Shown piece after piece: positions 27,151-35,336 of a stretch of DNA of 64,000 bases. A program made the position numbers and the translations under genes. The notes under the pieces were generated by a model. The model was not told the DNA's origin. It did not search any database and worked only from the letters and a program-made list of their open reading frames with translations. The DNA comes from Litoribacter populi. GTDB taxonomy: Bacteria; Bacteroidota; Bacteroidia; Cytophagales; Cyclobacteriaceae. The stretch covers positions 81,852-145,851 of the forward strand of contig NZ_VMKN01000002.1 in NCBI RefSeq assembly GCF_007483685.1, in the 5' to 3' direction. How positions within the stretch are numbered: position 1 is the first letter of the stretch; each line of letters opens with the position of its first letter.

Positions 27151-27181
27151 TTTGATACAGAATTAAAATCCGCTATATTTG
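27151..27181 (+). promoter_or_regulatory. Promoter of the bamD-rpoZ-coaBC operon
   Basis: TTTG (27151-27154) is followed after exactly 19 bases by TATATTTG (27174-27181), a perfect match to the Bacteroidota consensus. Transcription should start about 6 bases further on, leaving a leader of only a few bases before the ATG at 27193 or 27196. Confidence 0.75.
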
Positions 27182-27192
27182 CAGTTTAAATT

Positions 27193-28131
27193 ATGATGAA
27201 AAGAGTATCTTTATATATAATCGCTTTACTTATTACCGCAACCGTGAGTTCCTGTGGGAAATTCTACAAATTGGAGAAAAGCACCGATTGGGACAAACTA
27301 TATAGTGCAGCTAATGAGTACTATGAAAAAGGTGATTATAATAAAGCAATCATCCTTTACGACAAGGTGTTGCCAGTAATCAGAGGGAGTGAGAGGTCAG
27401 AGTTGGCAGAGTTTAATTACGCTTACTCCCACTTCAGGATCAAGCGCTACATTGAGGCTGCAGGATATTTTAAAAGCTTCTACGACACTTACAACCGAAG
27501 CCCGATGGCTGAAGAAGCTTTATTTATGAATTCTTATGCACTCTTTCTCGATGCTCCTGATTTCAACCTAGACCAGAGAAGTAGCCGGGACGCGGTAAAT
27601 GCCATTCAGCTTTTCATTAATCGATTCCCACAGTCTGACTCATACGAGCGGGCCATGACAATGATTGATGATTTGCAGAAGAGATTTGAGGAAAAAGCTT
27701 ATCAGGAATCCAAGATGTATTATAGACTTACCGAAGGACTTTTCCCGGGTGAGTTTTACAGAGCATGCATCATCAATTTCCAAAACTTTGCAAAAAGCTA
27801 CCCTGACAGTAAGTATAATGAAGAGCTTGCGTACAAACTAGTTGAAGTAAGTGCGGCATATGCGGAAAGAAGTGTATTCAATAAGAAAGAGGAAAGGCTT
27901 AATCAATCAATTAATTTTGCCGACACCTTTCACAGAAGATATCCGAACAGTGAATTCCTGAAGAAAGTGGAAAACCTCTCCACCAAAACCCAGGCGGAAT
28001 TGATGGCCCATCAAAAACTCAAAAAGGAGTATGATGAGCGCACGACTGCTGCCAAGGAAGCCGCTGAAGAGGAAAAGAGAAACAAAGAGGCTACAGAAGC
28101 CCTTAGAAACGCAGATAATCAAGGAAATTAA
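27193..28131 (+). CDS. bamD: Outer-membrane assembly lipoprotein BamD
   Basis: The protein has 312 residues. A lipoprotein signal ends in the lipobox TVSSC with the lipidated Cys at residue 21. Repeated TPR-like helices follow (YYEKGDYNKAIILYDKVLP, FNYAYSHFRIKRYIEAAGYFKSF, NAIQLFINRFPQSDSYERAM), as in BamD/YfiO. With BamA it folds outer-membrane barrels. The C-terminal 40 residues are highly charged and may be disordered. The order bamD-rpoZ-coaBC is characteristic of Bacteroidota. Confidence 0.93.
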   Translation: MMKRVSLYIIALLITATVSSCGKFYKLEKSTDWDKLYSAANEYYEKGDYNKAIILYDKVLPVIRGSERSELAEFNYAYSHFRIKRYIEAAGYFKSFYDTYNRSPMAEEALFMNSYALFLDAPDFNLDQRSSRDAVNAIQLFINRFPQSDSYERAMTMIDDLQKRFEEKAYQESKMYYRLTEGLFPGEFYRACIINFQNFAKSYPDSKYNEELAYKLVEVSAAYAERSVFNKKEERLNQSINFADTFHRRYPNSEFLKKVENLSTKTQAELMAHQKLKKEYDERTTAAKEAAEEEKRNKEATEALRNADNQGN

Positions 28132-28144
28132 CAAAACATATAAT

Positions 28145-28456
28145 ATGGCCATTAATCCTTCAATCATTACCAGAGATCTAGAGACTATCGCAGAAAAGTC
28201 CGGTAATCTTTACGAATCTCTTCACGTGGTGTCTCAAAGAGCTAAGCAGATATCTTCCTTACAGAAGGAAGAGCTTAACAACAAACTTTCAGAATTTGCT
28301 TCTACTGTGGATAACCTTGAAGAAGTGTTTGAAAACAAAGAGCAGATTGAAATCTCCAAGTTCTACGAAAGGATGCCAAAGCCAACCACCTTGGCAATGG
28401 AGGAATTTATGGAAGGAAAAGTATATTTCAGAAAGGTAGAAACTCCTGAAGAATAA
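28145..28456 (+). CDS. rpoZ: RNA polymerase omega subunit (RpoZ/RPB6-like)
   Basis: I use the ATG at 28145 (103 residues); the frame extends 38 codons upstream into bamD without meaning. The protein has the Rpb6/omega layout SIITRDLETIAEKSGNLYESLHVVSQRAKQI and the downstream LAMEEFMEGKVYFR. It is the small subunit that helps assemble beta-prime. It lies between bamD (13-base gap) and coaBC (2-base gap). Confidence 0.9.
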   Translation: MAINPSIITRDLETIAEKSGNLYESLHVVSQRAKQISSLQKEELNNKLSEFASTVDNLEEVFENKEQIEISKFYERMPKPTTLAMEEFMEGKVYFRKVETPEE

Positions 28457-28458
28457 GC

Positions 28459-29667
28459 ATGCAATTGCAAGGTAAAAGGATTCTATTGGGCGTGACTGGT
28501 AGCATAGCTGCTTACAAGGCCGCCCATCTTACCAGGTTATTAGTAAAAGAAGGGGCAGAAGTACAAATCATCATGAGTACTTCTGCTCTTGACTTTATTA
28601 CCCCCCTAACTTTGGCCACCCTGTCAAAAAAACCCGTATTGGAGGCATTCTACGATCGCAAAAGCGGTGATTGGAGCAACCATGTGGATCTTGGACTTTG
28701 GGCCGACCTTTTCCTTGTAGCACCTTTAAGTGCCAATACCCTCAGTAAATTTGCCAACGGCGGTTGTGACAACCTGCTCACGGCAACCTATCTCTCGGCA
28801 AGATGTCCCGTGATGGTGGCTCCGGCCATGGACTTGGACATGTACCAACACCCATCCGTCAAAGCCAACCTTGATAGACTTGCTTCTTTCGGCAACATTA
28901 TACTCGAAGCAGAAAGCGGTGAACTTGCCAGTGGCCTGATGGGTCAAGGCCGGTTAATGGAACCTGAGCATATTGTGAAGCGAATCCACGAGCATTTTAG
29001 CGCCCAGCAAGATTTCAAAGGTAAAACTGTACTGATAACAGCAGGTCCAACCCATGAGGCTATTGACCCCGTCAGATTTATCGGCAACCATAGCAGCGGA
29101 AAAATGGGTATAGCCTTGGCCAACGCACTTGCTCAGCATGGGGCTGATGTGAAGTTAGTCTTGGGGCCGAGTAGCCTATCCCCTTCCCACAGCAATGTTT
29201 CTACTTTCCGGGTGAAAAGTGCAGATGAGATGTTTGAGATTTGCAAAAAGCATCATTCAAAGGCCGATTTCTGTATTTTTGCAGCAGCGGTGGCTGACTA
29301 CACCCCTGAGGAAGTGGCTACCCAGAAAATTAAAAAGAACGATGACGACATGGTCATCCGCCTAAAAAAAAATGTAGATATTGCCGCAACTCTGGGGAAA
29401 AAGAAAAAGGCTTATCAAGTACATATCGGTTTTGCGCTAGAAACAAATCAGGAAGAGGAAAATGCCTTGGGGAAGCTAAACCGAAAGAATTTTGACATGG
29501 TCGTTCTCAATAGCATGAATGACAATGGCGCCGGATTTCAGCATGACACCAACAAAGTGACATTCTATTTTAAGGATGGCCATAAAGAGCCTCTAACCCT
29601 GTTACCTAAAACAGAAGTGGCTACTCAGATTATACAGGCGATAAAAAAGATCAGTTCAAAAAATTGA
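28459..29667 (+). CDS. coaBC: Bifunctional phosphopantothenoylcysteine decarboxylase/synthetase CoaBC
   Basis: The protein has 402 residues. The N-terminal flavin decarboxylase half has GVTGSIAAYKAAHL and the catalytic His75 (WSNHVDL). The C-terminal synthetase half has ITAGPTHEAIDPVRFIGNHSSGKMG and the FAAAVADYTP...KIKK motif. It makes 4'-phosphopantetheine for coenzyme A. Two positions that are catalytic in the E. coli enzyme differ: Asn125 is Asp (APAMDLDMY) and Cys158 is Ser (GELASGL). The alignment keeps the same numbering as E. coli, so this is not an alignment slip. Confidence 0.96.
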   Translation: MQLQGKRILLGVTGSIAAYKAAHLTRLLVKEGAEVQIIMSTSALDFITPLTLATLSKKPVLEAFYDRKSGDWSNHVDLGLWADLFLVAPLSANTLSKFANGGCDNLLTATYLSARCPVMVAPAMDLDMYQHPSVKANLDRLASFGNIILEAESGELASGLMGQGRLMEPEHIVKRIHEHFSAQQDFKGKTVLITAGPTHEAIDPVRFIGNHSSGKMGIALANALAQHGADVKLVLGPSSLSPSHSNVSTFRVKSADEMFEICKKHHSKADFCIFAAAVADYTPEEVATQKIKKNDDDMVIRLKKNVDIAATLGKKKKAYQVHIGFALETNQEEENALGKLNRKNFDMVVLNSMNDNGAGFQHDTNKVTFYFKDGHKEPLTLLPKTEVATQIIQAIKKISSKN

Positions 29668-29732
29668 TTTGATCATATTTCGTTATCTTTAATGAGATTT
29701 GAGCCGCCATTGGCTCCTGTTCGCTGGCATTC

Positions 29733-30635
29733 ATGAAACACACCTTTCTCATATTGATCTTCTTTGTCTTGGCAAACCAATTGTTTGCTCAAGAGCTCAA
29801 CTTCACCGTCACCATCAACAGTGATCGGGCAAGGACGCAGGAAAGGGAGATTTTTGAGACCATGAAAAACACCTTCGAGCAATTCCTCAACGGCCGAAAC
29901 TGGACCGATGATGAGTTTAGGCCTGCCGAAAGGATCAAAGGCAACATGCTCATCACTATCAACGACATGCCTCAGGTTGGACTTTTCAACGCGACCGTAC
30001 AGGTGCAGACAGTTAGGCCAATCTACGGCACGAATTACGAAAGCCTGATTTTCAACTTTGCCGACAGGAGCTGGACTTTCGAATTCCTGGATTCCCAACC
30101 TTTGGAATTCAACAGGAACACCTTTCTTAACAATATCACTTCCCTCTTGGCCTACTATGCCTATGTGGCTATCGGAGTGGATTACGATTCCTTTTCCCCA
30201 AGAGGTGGCGACCCCTATTTTGAAATCGCTGCCAATATTGTCTCAAATGCTCAGCAATCACCACGCCCGGGATGGAATCAAAGTCCAAGCGACCGAAGAA
30301 ACCGCTATTGGCTTTCCGACCAACTTTACACCTCCCAGGTGATGGTTCCTGTGAGGGATGCTTACTATTTATATCATCGCAAAGGCTTGGATATTTTAGG
30401 CAACAATCCCGAGGAGGCATACAAAAACATGTTGGAAGCCATCAAAAAAGTGGCCGCAGCCAATGATGCCCAGCCTAACAGTATTCTAGCCATCACCTTT
30501 ATGGACGCCAAAGCAGATGAGATCAGCAAGATTTTCAAAAACGCTTCCATGGACATCCGCAAGGAGGCCGTGGACGTTTTGCTAAAGGTGGACCCAAACA
30601 ATTCAAGAAAGTACAACGATATTTTAAAAGGATAG
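29733..30635 (+). CDS. DUF4835 family secreted protein
   Basis: The protein has 300 residues with a signal peptide (MKHTFLILIFFVLANQLFAQ). The family features are ELNFTVTINSDRA at the mature start, NTFEQFLNGRNWTDD, VQTVRPIYGTNYESLIFNFAD and the central LLAYYAYVAIGVDYDSFSPRGG. Its function is unknown. It is found beside coaBC and recN across Bacteroidota, as here, and probably acts in the envelope. Confidence 0.92.
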   Translation: MKHTFLILIFFVLANQLFAQELNFTVTINSDRARTQEREIFETMKNTFEQFLNGRNWTDDEFRPAERIKGNMLITINDMPQVGLFNATVQVQTVRPIYGTNYESLIFNFADRSWTFEFLDSQPLEFNRNTFLNNITSLLAYYAYVAIGVDYDSFSPRGGDPYFEIAANIVSNAQQSPRPGWNQSPSDRRNRYWLSDQLYTSQVMVPVRDAYYLYHRKGLDILGNNPEEAYKNMLEAIKKVAAANDAQPNSILAITFMDAKADEISKIFKNASMDIRKEAVDVLLKVDPNNSRKYNDILKG

Positions 30636-30642
30636 TCACTGC

Positions 30643-32295
30643 ATGCTTACAAATCTTAGCATTTCCAATTACGCCCTTATTGAATCCTTAGAAATGACGC
30701 CTGACCCTAGGCTCAACATGATAACCGGGGAGACCGGTGCGGGTAAATCGATCATGCTCGGGGCAGTGGGACTTTTGCTTGGCAATCGGGCGGATGTCAA
30801 ATCCTTATTTGATGAGGAAAGGAAATGTGTGATCGAGGGGCAGTTTTATATTGAAGAATATGGCTTGAAAGACTTCTTTGAGTCTAGCGATTTGGACTAC
30901 GAGCGGCAATGCATCATCCGTCGGGAGATAGCCCCATCCGGCAAATCACGCGCATTTATCAATGATACCCCGGTAAAACTAGAAGCTTTAAAAACTTTAG
31001 GCAAGGCGCTGATGGATGTACACTCCCAGCACGACACCTTATTGCTAGGAGCTAATGAATATCAGCTTTCGCTGGTGGATGCTTTTGCACAAAATCAGGA
31101 AATAAAAACACAATATAACCAGGCATTTAAGTCTTTCCAAAAGGCTAAAAAGTCTTACGAATCCATTTCTTCTCAGGCTTTTGAACTTAAGAAAGAGGCG
31201 GAATTCAATAAATTCTTGTTGGAGGAGCTTTCTGCTTTACAGCTGAAGGAAAATGAGCAGCAGGAACTGGAGGAGGAGCAGGAAATCCTTGACAATGCCG
31301 AAGACATCAAATCAAAAATCCACGAATCCCTGCAAGTGTTCAACGGGGAAGAACTGGGTCTCCAAATACTGATTAGCCAAGTGCAGCAACAATTCAACCA
31401 GCTTTCAAAGTATGGGCATCGCTTTGCTGAGCTGAAAGAGAGGTTTCAGAGTGTGGCCATTGAAGCAATTGACATTGCTGCTACATTGGAGGACGAAGAC
31501 GGCAAGATAGAAGTAGACTTTGAGAAACTGGAAGCCATCCGAGAAAGACTGAGCAAAATCTATCATTTACAGCAAAAACATGGTGTAGAATCTGTTGAGG
31601 CATTAATGGCAATCGAAAGTAACTTAGCTGACAAAGTGCTTAAGGTTGAAAATCTGGACGATGAGCTTGAAAAATTAAAGGCCGACCTTCAAAAGGCTAA
31701 AGAACAACTTTTGACCCAAGGAGAAAAACTCAGTAAATCCAGAGAAACAGTTTTCCAACCATTTGCCGTGCAGGTAACCGGCTTACTTGCGGGACTGGGT
31801 ATGGAAAATGCCAAAATTGAGGTTAACCAAAAAAACATTGAACCATCAAATTCAGGTATGAATGAGGTGGAGATCCTTTTTTCGGCCAACAAAGGCGTAA
31901 AACCACAGCCAATCAGGCAAGTTGCCTCCGGGGGTGAATTTAGCAGGTTGATGTTTGCCATTAAATATATAATGGCCGACAAGATGGCTTTACCAACCCT
32001 GATTTTTGATGAAATCGATACCGGGATTTCTGGTGAGGTGGCCCTCCAGATGGTGAAAATAATGCAGGATATTGCGCAAAAGCACCAGGTGATCTGCATT
32101 AGCCATTTGCCGCAAGTTGCTGCAAAAGGAGAAAAACATTATTTCGTCTACAAAGATAACAGTACAAACCGCACCATAAGTAAAATCCGACTTTTGGAAA
32201 ATGAGGAAAGAATCCAAGAAATCGCCAAAATGATTGCTGGGTCCAACCCATCAGCCACTGCTTTTGAAAATGCGAAAGAATTGTTGAGTCAATAA
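30643..32295 (+). CDS. recN: DNA repair protein RecN
   Basis: This 550-residue SMC-like ATPase has an N-terminal Walker A (ITGETGAGKSIML, about residues 26-38), DVHSQHDTLLL, a coiled-coil middle (about 155-360), the ABC signature VASGGEFSRLMFAIK, and Walker B TLIFDEIDTGISGEVA. The C-terminal CISHLPQVAA is typical. It acts in double-strand break repair. It starts 7 bases after the DUF4835 gene and is likely cotranscribed. Confidence 0.96.
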   Translation: MLTNLSISNYALIESLEMTPDPRLNMITGETGAGKSIMLGAVGLLLGNRADVKSLFDEERKCVIEGQFYIEEYGLKDFFESSDLDYERQCIIRREIAPSGKSRAFINDTPVKLEALKTLGKALMDVHSQHDTLLLGANEYQLSLVDAFAQNQEIKTQYNQAFKSFQKAKKSYESISSQAFELKKEAEFNKFLLEELSALQLKENEQQELEEEQEILDNAEDIKSKIHESLQVFNGEELGLQILISQVQQQFNQLSKYGHRFAELKERFQSVAIEAIDIAATLEDEDGKIEVDFEKLEAIRERLSKIYHLQQKHGVESVEALMAIESNLADKVLKVENLDDELEKLKADLQKAKEQLLTQGEKLSKSRETVFQPFAVQVTGLLAGLGMENAKIEVNQKNIEPSNSGMNEVEILFSANKGVKPQPIRQVASGGEFSRLMFAIKYIMADKMALPTLIFDEIDTGISGEVALQMVKIMQDIAQKHQVICISHLPQVAAKGEKHYFVYKDNSTNRTISKIRLLENEERIQEIAKMIAGSNPSATAFENAKELLSQ

Positions 32296-32401
32296 GTTAG
32301 AAATCATATAACTACCTTATTCTCAGTTTTATTTTGCCATTTTCTGGTGACTTACCACTACTTTGTTATCGCTAGAATGGTGGGTTTAAGTTAAAATTAT
32401 T

Positions 32402-32409
32402 TAATTTTG
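32402..32409 (+). promoter_or_regulatory. -7 element upstream of fabI
   Basis: TAATTTTG matches TAnnTTTG and lies 32 bases before the fabI start. No clear TTTG lies 19-21 bases upstream. Confidence 0.4.
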
Positions 32410-32441
32410 CCCTTCATTCAACCACCAAATTTAGATATACA

Positions 32442-33257
32442 ATGTCTATGAATTTATTAGAAGGAAAAAGAGGAATCATCACTGGCGCATTGGACGAAAA
32501 CTCTATCGCTTGGAAGACTGCCCTTAAAGCCAAAGAGCAAGGTGCAAAGTTCGTCTTGACCAATGCCCCTATTGCCATGAGAATGGGAGCTATCCAAGAC
32601 TTGGCTAAGGAATGTGACACCATTGTGGTGCCAGCGGATGCCACCTCTGTTGAAGATATTGAAAAGCTTTATGCAGAAGCTAAGGAGTTTTTGGGCGGAA
32701 ACTTTGACTTCATCCTGCACTCTATCGGCATGTCACCCAACGTAAGAAAAGGAAGAGAGTACGGTGACCTCAATTATGATTGGGTCCAGAAATCTTGGGA
32801 TGTGTCGGCACTTTCATTCCATAAGATGATGCAGGTGGCCGAAAAGCAGGACGTGATGAACGAATGGGGATCTATCATAGGTCTTTCCTACATCGCCGCA
32901 CAGCGTGTATATCCTTTCTATAGCGACATGGCGGAAGCAAAAGCCATCCTGGAAAGCATTGCCAGAAGCTACGGCTACAGATTCGGCAAGCTTAAAAACG
33001 TAAGAGTCAACACCATTTCCCAGTCTCCTACAAAAACCACTGCAGGAACGGGCATCGGTGGATTTGACGCTTTCTACAACTATGCAGAAGCTCTTTCCCC
33101 ACTAGGAAATGCCCCTTCTGAAGCCTGTGCTGACTATATCATCGCCATGTTCTCCGACCTCACCCGTTATGTCAACATGCAGAACCTTTTCCACGACGGT
33201 GGCTATTCCTGCACCGGAATCACCGAAGCAATCGTCGACAAATTCAGCGATAAATAA
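32442..33257 (+). CDS. fabI: Enoyl-[acyl-carrier-protein] reductase (NADH) FabI
   Basis: The protein has 271 residues. It shows the FabI-type cofactor site GALDENSIAWKTA in place of the classical SDR glycine motif, followed by LHSIG and the active-site pair Tyr160-x6-Lys167 (FYSDMAEAKA). SPTKTTAGTGIGGF and a C-terminal NLFHDGGYSCTGIT also fit. It performs the last reduction in each fatty-acid elongation round and is the family targeted by triclosan. It stands alone and is followed by a long inverted repeat. Confidence 0.95.
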   Translation: MSMNLLEGKRGIITGALDENSIAWKTALKAKEQGAKFVLTNAPIAMRMGAIQDLAKECDTIVVPADATSVEDIEKLYAEAKEFLGGNFDFILHSIGMSPNVRKGREYGDLNYDWVQKSWDVSALSFHKMMQVAEKQDVMNEWGSIIGLSYIAAQRVYPFYSDMAEAKAILESIARSYGYRFGKLKNVRVNTISQSPTKTTAGTGIGGFDAFYNYAEALSPLGNAPSEACADYIIAMFSDLTRYVNMQNLFHDGGYSCTGITEAIVDKFSDK

Positions 33258-33274
33258 ACTCTAGGACAAAAAAA

Positions 33275-33368
33275 ATCACTAGGTCGAAGAAGTTTTAAAG
33301 AAGTCGCACAAAGTAAAATGATGTACTTTGTGCGACTTTTTTTTTAAAACTTAGTGCGACTTGGTGAT
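33275..33368. repeat. Nested inverted repeat / bidirectional terminator between fabI and truA
   Basis: The core is a perfect 15-bp stem (33301-33315 with 33324-33338, loop of 8) followed by a T-run. Around it a second, imperfect arm pair continues outward (33275-33299 against 33341-33368), so the element folds as one long hairpin of about 94 bases. The core arm sequence recurs within the outer right arm (TGCGACTT), suggesting duplication. It can terminate both convergent transcripts, but it is longer than a terminator needs to be. Confidence 0.75.
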
Positions 33369-33373
33369 CAATT

Positions 33374-34183
33374 TTAACTAGTAGTACTTGGTGACCCATT
33401 TAGAGCCAATTTAAAAACCACTTCATGCATCACCAGACCCTGCGCTGGTACTGAGTAGCTCAGCGGGGACACCTCTTGGCTCTGCAATGCCTCCCGGATG
33501 TCCTCCAAGGTCAATTTCCCAATTCCCAACTCCACCAATGCCCCCATCATCTGTCTTATCTGATGGGTGAGAAATCCTGTCCCCTTGACTTTATAGTAAT
33601 ACACCTGCTCGGGAGCAAAATATCCCATAGGCTCTTCAAGTTTGAGGATAGATGACTCCAGGATGAGCCTACGGTAATTTTCCACCTTTTTGCGGACGCA
33701 AAACCTACGAAAATCTCGCTCACCCACAAAAAGTTTAGCCCCTTCTGCCATCAGGTTCACATCCAGACCTCCATCAAAATTTACAATATGTGCCGCATTG
33801 AATGGATGGTATTTGGCACCGGAGGAAAAGTAATAGCGGTATTCCTTATACTGTACATCCTGAATGACATTAAAGGTCAGAGGCACGGGTTCTATATCTA
33901 AGATCCGGATATCAAGGGGGAGGTATTCATTTAGTATTATAAGGAATGATTCAAGATCAATAGGTTTCACCGTAAAAAGTTCAAAAGCACCCCTCTGACA
34001 GGAAACCCCCGCATCGGTACGACCGGCCGGCAGAATTGTGAAATCATCATGTCCCAAAGTCTTACCTAAAACCCTCTCCACCTGTCCCTGAAGGGTTTTT
34101 ACCCCATTTTGCTTCTGCCAGCCGTGATACTTGAATCCAAGATATTGAATCCAACATAGGTAGGTGTGGGGGCGTCTTTGCAT
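33374..34183 (-). CDS. truA: tRNA pseudouridine synthase TruA
   Basis: The protein has 269 residues. It has IQYLGFKYHGWQKQNG, the catalytic Asp in LPAGRTDAGVSCQ, RDFRRFCVRK, and the C-terminal GTGFLTHQIRQMMGALVELG. It makes pseudouridine at positions 38-40 of tRNA anticodon arms. It lies behind the ilv-leu operon terminator, so it probably has its own promoter in the 73-base gap. Confidence 0.95.
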   Translation of the reverse strand: MQRRPHTYLCWIQYLGFKYHGWQKQNGVKTLQGQVERVLGKTLGHDDFTILPAGRTDAGVSCQRGAFELFTVKPIDLESFLIILNEYLPLDIRILDIEPVPLTFNVIQDVQYKEYRYYFSSGAKYHPFNAAHIVNFDGGLDVNLMAEGAKLFVGERDFRRFCVRKKVENYRRLILESSILKLEEPMGYFAPEQVYYYKVKGTGFLTHQIRQMMGALVELGIGKLTLEDIREALQSQEVSPLSYSVPAQGLVMHEVVFKLALNGSPSTTS

Positions 34184-34200
34184 GGGATAAAGGTACCATA

Positions 34201-34247
34201 AAAAAAAATAAAATATAAAGAGGGAGCTAGTAACCCTCTCTTTATAT
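34201..34247 (-). terminator. Terminator of the ilv-leu operon
   Basis: The 10-bp arms 34213-34222 and 34238-34247 extend over a bulge into further pairs. On the minus strand the hairpin is followed by a nearly pure T-run. It begins 9 bases past the leuB stop and marks the 3' end of the branched-chain operon. Confidence 0.8.
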
Positions 34248-34256
34248 TAATCTTCA

Positions 34257-35336
34257 TCAAACCCCCTCCTTTTCCAAAACCTTTGCCGCAAGCCAATCCC
34301 CCACTGCTGAGGTGCTATGCGATTTACCGCTTTCCGCAATATCCTCCGTCATCACTCCTTCTTCCAAAGAAGCATTCACCGCATCACTAATGGCTTTAGC
34401 TTCATCTTTCAGCCCAAAGGCATATTCAAACATCATCGCCGCTGATAATACCATCGCTAATGGATTAGCTATATTTTTGCCAGCTGCTTGTGGGTAGGAA
34501 CCATGAATGGGCTCGAAGAGCTTGTTTTCCGTCCCCAGTGAAGCTGATGGCATCAGCCCCATCGATCCGCTGATCACGGAAGCCTCATCGGTGAGGATAT
34601 CGCCAAACAGGTTTTCGGTGATGAGAACATCATAAGCTTTTGGCCATTGGACCAGCCGCATGGCCACAGCGTCCACAAATTCATATTCCACCTTGACGTC
34701 AGGATATTCTGGGGCCAAACGCTGTACGGTCTCCCTCCACAATCTGGAAGTAGCCAGAACATTTGCTTTATCCACGCAGGTAAGCAGCTTACGCCTTTTC
34801 TGGGCAAATTCAAACCCCATTCTTGCAAGCCTCTCAATTTCCTCCACTGAATACACGCAGCTATCGAATGCCACCGTCCCCTGCTCGTTCCTTCCTCTGG
34901 GTTCACCGAAATATATCCCTCCGGTAAGCTCTCTCAAAAACACCAAGTCTGTCCCCTCAATCCTTTCCTGTTTCAATGGGGACTTATAAAGAAGGGAAGG
35001 AAATGTAAATGTTGGCCGCACATTGGAAAACAGTCCCAGTTTTTTTCTCATCAACAACAACCCCTGCTCAGGTCTTACCTTTGCCTTTGGGTCATTATCA
35101 TATTTTGGGTCACCAATAGCACCAAATAGAATTGCGTCGGCATCTAGACATACCTGATGGGTTTCTTCAGGGTAAGGCAGGCCAGTGGCATCAATGGCCG
35201 CAGCTCCCACTTTAGCCTCCTGATAAGTAATCTTATGGCCAAACCTCTCGGCAACTGCATTGACAACTTTAACTGCTTGGTCCATCACCTCTGGACCTAT
35301 GCCATCACCTGGCAATAAGGCTATTTTCAATTCCAT
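34257..35336 (-). CDS. leuB: 3-isopropylmalate dehydrogenase
   Basis: The protein has 359 residues of the isocitrate/isopropylmalate dehydrogenase family. It has LLPGDGIGPEVM, the substrate loop LLLMRKKLGLFSNVRP, the LRELTGGIYFGEPRGR signature, DAVAMRLVQWP and the C-terminal GSYPQAAGKNIANPLAMVLSAAMM. It catalyses NAD-dependent oxidation and decarboxylation in leucine synthesis. It is the last gene of the operon and overlaps the preceding gene by 32 bases. Confidence 0.96.
   Translation of the reverse strand: MELKIALLPGDGIGPEVMDQAVKVVNAVAERFGHKITYQEAKVGAAAIDATGLPYPEETHQVCLDADAILFGAIGDPKYDNDPKAKVRPEQGLLLMRKKLGLFSNVRPTFTFPSLLYKSPLKQERIEGTDLVFLRELTGGIYFGEPRGRNEQGTVAFDSCVYSVEEIERLARMGFEFAQKRRKLLTCVDKANVLATSRLWRETVQRLAPEYPDVKVEYEFVDAVAMRLVQWPKAYDVLITENLFGDILTDEASVISGSMGLMPSASLGTENKLFEPIHGSYPQAAGKNIANPLAMVLSAAMMFEYAFGLKDEAKAISDAVNASLEEGVMTEDIAESGKSHSTSAVGDWLAAKVLEKEGV

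Noticed and set aside
28031..28144. 38-codon extension upstream of rpoZ
   Set aside because: It lies within bamD in another frame. The omega subunit has its normal length from 28145.
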